A stretch of DNA of 64,000 nucleotides, taken from contig NZ_RQJW01000024.1 of assembly GCF_004028635.1 (NCBI RefSeq), forward strand, positions 41,226-105,225. The letters are read 5' to 3'. The notes under the pieces are model-generated. The model did not search any database. It saw only the letters and a program-made list of their open reading frames with translations, and was not told the origin of the DNA. Shown one piece after another: positions 59,104 through 64,000 of this stretch. Numbering within the stretch: position 1 is the stretch's first letter; every line of letters begins with the position of its first letter. The stretch comes from Streptomyces cyaneus. GTDB taxonomy: Bacteria > Actinomycetota > Actinomycetes > Streptomycetales > Streptomycetaceae. Both the position numbers and the translations under genes were made by a program.

Positions 59104-59976
59104 GTGTTCTCCAACTATCTGATCGGCCTGCGCGAAGGGCTGGAAGCCAGCCTCGTCGTCTGCATCCTCATCGCCTACCTGGTCAAGACGGACCGCCGGG
59201 ACGCGCTGAAGCCCATCTGGATCGGCATCGGCGTCGCGGTCGCCCTCGCGCTCGGCTTCGGCTGCGCGCTCGAATTCGGCTCCCAGGAGCTGACGTTCGA
59301 GGCACAGGAGGCGCTCGGCGGCTCCCTGTCGCTGCTGGCGGTCGGCCTGGTGACGTGGATGGTGTTCTGGATGCGCCGCACCGCCCGGCACCTCAAGGCG
59401 GAGCTGCACGGCAAGCTGGACACAGCGCTCCAGATGGGCACGGGCGCGCTGGTCGCGACCGCGTTCCTGGCGGTCGGCCGGGAGGGCCTGGAGACGGCCC
59501 TGTTCGTGTGGGCGTCGGTGCGCGCGGCCGGCGACGGCACGCCGCGCCCGCTGATCGGCGTCGCCCTCGGCATCGCCACGGCCATCGTGCTGGGCTGGCT
59601 GTTCTACCGCGGCGCGCTGCGCATCAACCTCGCCAAGTTCTTCACCTGGACCGGCGGCATGCTGGTCGTCGTGGCGGCGGGTGTGCTGGCGTACGGCTTC
59701 CACGACCTGCAGGAGGCGCGCTGGCTGCCCGGCCTGACAAACCGCGCCTTCGACATCAGCGACACCATCGATCCGTCCAGTTGGTACGGCACCCTGCTGA
59801 AGGGCATCTTCAACTTCCAGCCGGACCCGACCGTCCTCCAGGTCACAGTGTGGCTGCTGTACCTGATCCCGACGCTCGCGCTGTTCCTGGCCCCGGTAGG
59901 GTTCGCCTCCGGGAAGGGGAAGGTGAAGGCACCTGATGAGCAGGGATCGCGGCCCTCGAAGGCTCCGCAGGCTTGA
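59104..59976 (+). CDS. efeU: High-affinity iron permease EfeU (FTR1 family)
   Basis: 290 residues from a GTG at 59104; AAGGAGG lies in the end of efeB nine bases upstream. Seven membrane segments. The two REXXE iron-translocation motifs are REGLE at residues about 9-13 and REGLE at about 128-132. It carries iron across the membrane after oxidation/delivery by EfeB and EfeO. The C-terminal tail is basic. Its last 41 bases overlap the next gene. Confidence 0.94.
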   Translation: MFSNYLIGLREGLEASLVVCILIAYLVKTDRRDALKPIWIGIGVAVALALGFGCALEFGSQELTFEAQEALGGSLSLLAVGLVTWMVFWMRRTARHLKAELHGKLDTALQMGTGALVATAFLAVGREGLETALFVWASVRAAGDGTPRPLIGVALGIATAIVLGWLFYRGALRINLAKFFTWTGGMLVVVAAGVLAYGFHDLQEARWLPGLTNRAFDISDTIDPSSWYGTLLKGIFNFQPDPTVLQVTVWLLYLIPTLALFLAPVGFASGKGKVKAPDEQGSRPSKAPQA

Positions 59977-60928
59977 CCGGAGCGCACTGATAGCGGCTTC
60001 CGTGACCGCTTTGTCGTTGACGGCGAGCGGATGCGTGGTCGTCCACGGGGAGAAGGAAGTACTCCCCTCGGCCACCAAGGCGGAGGCCGCCAAGGCCCTC
60101 CAGCAGTTCACAGCCGCGTACAACAAGGCGGACAAGGCGTACGACAGTTCGCTCGACGCCGATTACGTCACCGGCGCCCTGAGCGACATCGACAGTGCCC
60201 GGCTGAAGGCGGGCAAGGCGGTCAGTCCCGGCGGCAACGCGGCGCACACCCCGCTGGAGTTGTCGGACGTCAACTACACGATCCCGAAGAAGGCAGGCTG
60301 GCCACGCTGGTTCCTGGCCGACGCGGCCGGCAACAAGTTCGGCAACGCGCGCTGGATCTTCGTGTTCACCCGCGGCGGCCTGGACGAGCCGTGGGAGGGG
60401 ACGTATCTGACGCTGGTGGCGCCCGGCGACCTGCCGAAGTTCAAGACCGACAAGGACGGCTGGGCCGAGGCCGTCCCCGCGAACTCGACCGAACTGGCCG
60501 TGCCGCCCGGGGACTTGAGCAAGTCGTACGCCGCCTATCTCAAGGACGGCAAGGGCGTCTTCGCGCCCGGCCGCCACACCAGCGCGTGGCGTGCCGACCG
60601 GGAGAAGGCCGCCAAGCGGCCGGGCCTGGTCAGCCAGTTCATCGACGAGCCGCTGACGAGCGGCGACTACGCCCCGCTGGCGCTGCGCACCGTGGACGGC
60701 AGCGCGCTGGTGTTCTTCACCACGCGCTACTACGAGAAGCGGACGGCGTATGCGGGCACCAACGTCCCCTCGCCGGGCAAGGCGGTGGAGGCGCTGACGA
60801 AGGGCGAGATAAAGCAGTCGCTGACGATGGAGATCATCTCCAACGAACTCGCCCTGGACCCGAAGGGCTCGGGCAAGGTGCAGGTCATCGGCCGGACCCA
60901 GGGCCTGACGTCGGCGAAGGGCGAGTAG
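59936..60928 (+). CDS. Lipoprotein downstream of and overlapping efeU, function unknown
   Basis: 330 residues. Twin-arginine-rich start, hydrophobic stretch and lipobox LTASGC give a surface lipoprotein. The body has alternating Lys/Ala-rich helices and strands (WPRWFLADAAG, WIFVFTRG, EGTYLTLVAPG) and no recognised domain. GAAGG lies six bases before the ATG, inside efeU. The 41-bp overlap suggests that it is an obligate part of the efe operon and may assist iron capture, but that is inference. Confidence 0.82.
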   Translation: MSRDRGPRRLRRLDRSALIAASVTALSLTASGCVVVHGEKEVLPSATKAEAAKALQQFTAAYNKADKAYDSSLDADYVTGALSDIDSARLKAGKAVSPGGNAAHTPLELSDVNYTIPKKAGWPRWFLADAAGNKFGNARWIFVFTRGGLDEPWEGTYLTLVAPGDLPKFKTDKDGWAEAVPANSTELAVPPGDLSKSYAAYLKDGKGVFAPGRHTSAWRADREKAAKRPGLVSQFIDEPLTSGDYAPLALRTVDGSALVFFTTRYYEKRTAYAGTNVPSPGKAVEALTKGEIKQSLTMEIISNELALDPKGSGKVQVIGRTQGLTSAKGE

Positions 60929-60947
60929 CGCGCCGCGCTGCGGTGCC

Positions 60948-61679
60948 TCAGCGGCGCAGGGGCCAGGCCGCGGAGACGTGGTCGGGCTCCTGGCCGGCGT
61001 GGCGGGCGCAGGCGTCGGTGAGGGTTTCCAGCAGGGTCAGCGGGTCGGGCAGCGGGTGTTCGAGCCCGCGCACCCAGTGCACGCTCTGGCCGTCGCCGGG
61101 CAGCCTCGCGGGCGGTACGAGGACATAGGACCCGCGGCAGTGCCAGCGCAGTCCGGGATGTTCGTCCATGGTCTCGGGGTGGCAGTCCAGCTCGCAGGGC
61201 CACCACTCGTCCTCGTCCTCGGGGGTGCCGCGGGTGAGGGTGAAGAACAGCAGGCGGCCGTCGTCGCTCTCGGCGACGGGGCCGACCTCGACACCGGCGG
61301 CGAGCAGCCGCTCCAGCGCCTCGCGCCCGGCCTCGACCGGTACGTCGAGGACGTCGTGCACCATGCCGGTCGCGGTGATGAAGTTGGCCTCGGGCTGGTG
61401 GCGGGCCCAGCGCTCGATCTGGGCGCGGTCGGTGGTGGACTGCGTCTGCCAGGCGAAGGACACGGGGTGCCGGGCGGGGGTGGGACATCCGACCCGGTCA
61501 CAGGAACATCGGTAGCCGGCCGGGTGCGCGGCGGGCGAGAGAGGCAGTCCTGTCGCGGCGGCGGCGAGCAGCAGGGCCTCCCGGCCACCGTCGTCGGCGG
61601 CCTCCTTCGGACGGCGTCCCCGCAGCCACTGGGAGAGTTTGCCCTGCAGGCCGGTCCGGCCGCCCAACTCCGCGCTCAT
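60948..61679 (-). CDS. Primase-polymerase (prim-pol N-terminal) domain protein
   Basis: 243 residues. The sequence resembles the bifunctional DNA primase/polymerase N-terminal domain common in actinomycetes: ALLLAAAATGLPLSPAAHPA, a CSCDRVGCPTPARHPVSF metal-finger-like segment, then WARHQPEANFITATG and HCRGSYVLVPP. There is no helicase or C-terminal extension, as in the stand-alone Streptomyces forms. A role in DNA repair or priming is inferred. It is convergent with the lipoprotein gene (19-bp gap). Confidence 0.78.
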   Translation of the reverse strand: MSAELGGRTGLQGKLSQWLRGRRPKEAADDGGREALLLAAAATGLPLSPAAHPAGYRCSCDRVGCPTPARHPVSFAWQTQSTTDRAQIERWARHQPEANFITATGMVHDVLDVPVEAGREALERLLAAGVEVGPVAESDDGRLLFFTLTRGTPEDEDEWWPCELDCHPETMDEHPGLRWHCRGSYVLVPPARLPGDGQSVHWVRGLEHPLPDPLTLLETLTDACARHAGQEPDHVSAAWPLRR

Positions 61680-61863
61680 CTATCCCCTCGCCTCGCTGTC
61701 GTGCGGAACAGCATGCCCTATGGTCCCACCATCCTGCGCTCCGGGGGGCCGTAGCGGACAACCGGGGTAGGTGGGGCGAGGCGTACACGGCACCTGGATC
61801 AAGGGTCATGGGGTGCTTTAGCGGTATTTACGCGCCTCGCGGAGCATGCCCGGCGCAGGGAGC

Positions 61864-62499
61864 TCAGCGCGGGGCGAGGCCGTGCAGGGCGTAGTCGACG
61901 AGGGTGTCGGTGTACTCGTACGAGATCGGGCCCGTGTGCTGGAGCCAGCGCTGGGCCAGCGGCGAGACGAAGAGTTCGAGCGCGATGCGCGGGTCGAGGT
62001 CGGGGCGCACCTGGCCGGCCTCCTGTGCCGAGCGCAGCCGGTCGACGTAGAGCTGGAGCGAGGGCAGGAGGAGCTTGGCCACGTACTCCCGGCCGAGCTG
62101 CTCGTTGACCAGGCCCTCGGCGGCGAGGGCGCGGGACGGGGCGTCGAAGCGGGGGTCCGTCAACTCGTCGACGGTGGCGCGCAGTACGGCCTTGAGGTCG
62201 GCGGCGAGGTCTCCGGTGTCCGGGATGGCGTACGGCTCCTGCCCCGCGGCCTGCGCGGCCTGTTCCCCGAGGTCGAGGAACGCTTCCATCAGCACCTCGG
62301 CCTTCGACGGCCACCACCGGTAGATCGTCTGCTTGCCGACGCCTGCACGGGCGGCGATGCCCTCGATGGTGGTCCTGGGGTAGCCGACCTCCGCGACGAG
62401 AGCGAGGGCGGCGTCGTAGATGGCTCGACGGGAGCGCTCGCTGCGGCGGGTGGAGTTGGGTGCGGGCTGGGCGGGCTGGGCGGACTTCTGGGCTGCCAT
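61864..62499 (-). CDS. TetR-family transcriptional regulator
   Basis: 211 residues. Helix-turn-helix IEGIAARAGVGKQTIYRWW near residues 45-63, with a C-terminal domain of the type found in many actinobacterial TetR proteins (PRIALELFVSPLAQRWL). It is divergent from the DUF6243-like gene. The 111-bp gap contains two candidate operators: AGACG-CAA-CGTCT at 62523-62535 and the palindrome ACGATACGTATCGT at 62568-62581. It probably regulates itself and the small gene. Confidence 0.9.
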   Translation of the reverse strand: MAAQKSAQPAQPAPNSTRRSERSRRAIYDAALALVAEVGYPRTTIEGIAARAGVGKQTIYRWWPSKAEVLMEAFLDLGEQAAQAAGQEPYAIPDTGDLAADLKAVLRATVDELTDPRFDAPSRALAAEGLVNEQLGREYVAKLLLPSLQLYVDRLRSAQEAGQVRPDLDPRIALELFVSPLAQRWLQHTGPISYEYTDTLVDYALHGLAPR

Positions 62500-62567
62500 G
62501 GTTCGAATTTATCAGGTTGACAAGACGCAACGTCTCGCCGGATCCTGAGCGGGTTGACGATGTCGAG

Positions 62568-62581
62568 ACGATACGTATCGT
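62568..62581. promoter_or_regulatory. 14-bp palindromic operator candidate
   Basis: ACGATACGTATCGT is a perfect palindrome between the divergent TetR and DUF6243-like genes. Its half-site is the same ACGATACG as in the operator at 33279-33311. Confidence 0.55.
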
Positions 62582-62610
62582 TTCACGACCGACTGGAAAG
62601 GAGCCCGACC

Positions 62611-62844
62611 ATGGCTCGAAGTGGTGCCGGAAACATGCTGGGAGTCGGCGGAGCGCGCCGGAATCTCAGCCGCAAGGCCCTGCGCGGCGGCGGTCGAACC
62701 GGCCCGATCGGCGGAGGAACGGACCCCACGACCCAGAAACGGGAGCTGCTGCGCAGGTTCCAGCAGAAGCAGGCCGAGGGGGCCGAAGGGGCCGAGGAAT
62801 TCGGGGAAGCCGATGAAGGAGTGGAGGACGAGGGTCCGTCCTAG
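62611..62844 (+). CDS. Small DUF6243-like protein
   Basis: 77 residues from the ATG at 62611, with AAAGGAG seven bases upstream. The start NMLGVGGARRNLSRKALRG and KRELLRRFQQKQ match small actinobacterial proteins annotated DUF6243; the tail is acidic. No membrane segment. Function unknown. It lies downstream of a palindromic operator and opposite a TetR gene, so it is probably inducible. Its stop overlaps the convergent methyltransferase gene by 4 bp. Confidence 0.8.
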   Translation: MARSGAGNMLGVGGARRNLSRKALRGGGRTGPIGGGTDPTTQKRELLRRFQQKQAEGAEGAEEFGEADEGVEDEGPS

Positions 62845-63830
62845 TCGAGCTCCGGCGGCCAGGGGTCGCCCCAGGCTGCGTCGCGGGCCGCCTTGTAGAG
62901 GTCACCGTGTCGTTTGGTGACCGTGGTGCGGTGCAGGGAGGGCTCGGTTTCGCACAGGTCGAGGAGTACCTGGCCCTTGCGGATCTGGGGTTTGCGTACG
63001 ACGCGGGCGGGGGCCGGGGTGACCGGGAGGCGGGTTGCGGCGACGTAGCTGAACTTCTCGTCCTCGTAGGCGAGGGAGCCGCCCTTGATCTGGCGGTGCA
63101 GGGAGGAACGGCTGACCCGGGCCGAGAAGTGGCACCAGTCCGTGCCGGGGACGATGGGGCAGGCGGCGCTGTGCGGGCAGGGGGCGGCGACGTGGAAGCC
63201 GGCGGCGATCAGACGGTCGCGGGCCTCGATGACGCGGGTGTAGCCGTCGGGGGTGCCGGGTTCGACGATCACGACGGCCTGGGCGGCGGACGCGACGGTG
63301 TCGAGGAGGGCGGTGCGGTCGGGGGCGGTGAGTTCGTTGAGGACGTAGGAGACGGTGACGAGGTCGGTGGGGTCGAGGGTGAGGGTGCTGCCGATCCGGG
63401 CGCGCTGCCAACGGGCGTCCTTCAACGCCGGGTTGGCGGCGGCGATCTCCTTGCCGGTCGCCAGGGCGGGCTCGGCCCAGTCCAGCACGGTGACGCTGCG
63501 CTCGCCGGGCCAGGTCGCGGTGACGGCCCAGGTCGCGGCGCCGGTGCCGCCGCCGACGTCGGTGTGGCTGGTGGGGGTCCATGTCGGTACGGCCGCCGCG
63601 AACGCCTCCAGCGCGGAGTGGACCGCCTCGAAGGTGGCGGGCATTCGGTAGGCGGCGTAGGCGGCCACGTCGGCGCGGTCGCGGAGGATCGGGGAGTCGG
63701 TGGGGGTGGCGCCCCGGTAGTTGGCGATCAGCCGGTCTACGGCCTGGGCGGCCTGGCGGGGTGGGAGGCCGTCGAGGAGGGTGGCGAGACTGCTGCGTAG
63801 GGCGTCTGCCGGGGATACGGGGGCGTTCAC
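62841..63830 (-). CDS. Rsm22-family (METTL17-like) ribosomal small-subunit methyltransferase-like protein
   Basis: 329 residues from a GTG at 63830; TAGAAT ends 6 nt upstream and there is no ribosome site, so the mRNA is probably leaderless. A class I SAM-binding fold is seen (TDVGGGTGAATWA, VLDWAEP, VTVSYVLNEL). Cysteines C218, C224 and C233 plus C293 could form a metal or Fe-S site like that of the mitochondrial homologue METTL17. The family assembles on the small ribosomal subunit; methyltransferase activity is not proven for all members. Confidence 0.87.
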   Translation of the reverse strand: MNAPVSPADALRSSLATLLDGLPPRQAAQAVDRLIANYRGATPTDSPILRDRADVAAYAAYRMPATFEAVHSALEAFAAAVPTWTPTSHTDVGGGTGAATWAVTATWPGERSVTVLDWAEPALATGKEIAAANPALKDARWQRARIGSTLTLDPTDLVTVSYVLNELTAPDRTALLDTVASAAQAVVIVEPGTPDGYTRVIEARDRLIAAGFHVAAPCPHSAACPIVPGTDWCHFSARVSRSSLHRQIKGGSLAYEDEKFSYVAATRLPVTPAPARVVRKPQIRKGQVLLDLCETEPSLHRTTVTKRHGDLYKAARDAAWGDPWPPELD

Positions 63831-63904
63831 CCGGCGATTCTACGAGGGCGCCCGGCGCCGGGGTGAGCCCCGATTCCCTCGCCCCCGCCGCCCCTCCCCG
63901 TCCC

Positions 63905-64000
63905 GTCCTTGAAGGGGCTCCGCCCCTTCGACCCCGCCAGGGGGCTCTGCCCCCTGGACCCCCGCTCCTCAAACGCCGGAGGGGCTGAGTTTTTTCAGCC
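63905..64000 (+). repeat. Common Streptomyces intergenic repeat (stem-loop rich)
   Basis: Three successive stems are visible: GAAGGGGC..GCCCCTTC, CCAGGGGGC..GCCCCCTGG and GGCTGA..TCAGCC with a T-rich loop. The CTCCTCAAACGCCGGAGGGG core is frequent between Streptomyces genes. The element runs to the window edge. Confidence 0.75.

Noticed and set aside
1..64000. Search for tRNA/rRNA genes, CRISPR arrays, transposons, phage genes or a biosynthetic gene cluster
   Set aside because: None seen; isolated cluster-type genes (AfsR-like, PhzF-like, DrrAB, F420 reductase) are not accompanied by synthases.

Overview
The window is chromosomal DNA of a high-GC actinomycete, almost certainly a Streptomyces. 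Codon third positions are nearly all G or C, GTG starts are frequent, and the gene set (MalR-controlled maltodextrin/amylase cluster, glnE beside a glutamine-synthetase paralogue, AfsR-like regulator, F420-dependent reductase, map, Efe iron uptake) matches the conserved core of Streptomyces genomes. Typical Streptomyces small intergenic repeats are present. There are no tRNA or rRNA genes, CRISPR arrays, transposases or phage genes. About 54 protein genes fill the window, most with short intergenic gaps.

Layout. 1-3604: a truncated extracytoplasmic protein gene, then a tight pair encoding a ferritin-like di-iron-type protein (usually annotated 'metal-dependent hydrolase') and a membrane-anchored [2Fe-2S] reductase, followed by a TetR regulator. 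3601-5764: a small tautomerase-like protein and a response regulator/PP2C phosphatase whose coding region carries a copy of a genomic repeat. 5840-19822: starch/maltodextrin utilisation on the minus strand: secreted amylase-pullulanase fusion, secreted alpha-amylase, cytoplasmic alpha-glucosidase, MalG, MalF and MalE, with divergent malR. A related operator-like sequence lies in front of both secreted enzymes, malE and malR, so one LacI-type repressor probably controls import and extracellular degradation together. 19965-26521: PAP2 membrane protein, GlnE, a flavin-type oxidase, a VOC protein and a GlnA2-type ligase.

26852-30001: flavohaemoglobin with an NsrR-type operator, a convergent NsrR gene (Asp8 and CX5CX5C cluster ligands present), and an overlapping DUF3105/DUF305 pair of extracytoplasmic proteins. 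30147-33101: a secreted sedolisin (S53) protease, then PanB. 33329-40241: export functions, with an MFS drug exporter and its TetR partner flanking a near-perfect palindromic operator, a membrane EEP-family hydrolase, a second MFS exporter, and a DrrAB-type ABC exporter. 40298-51180: AfsR-like STAND regulator with a 13-residue repeat linker, several small conserved proteins, an M50 membrane protease, F420:NADP oxidoreductase, a sialidase-like protein, an EntS-like MFS protein and methionine aminopeptidase.

51283-60928 is an iron region: three iron boxes (DmdR/IdeR type) precede haem oxygenase, a FecCD/ATPase ABC importer and the EfeO-EfeB-EfeU system, which is followed by an overlapping lipoprotein gene. 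60948-64000 holds a stand-alone primase-polymerase-like protein, a TetR regulator, a small DUF6243-like protein, an Rsm22-type methyltransferase with four candidate cluster cysteines, and a common terminal intergenic repeat. At least six genes have a TANNNT hexamer 6-7 nt before the start codon and no Shine-Dalgarno, so leaderless transcripts are probably common here.
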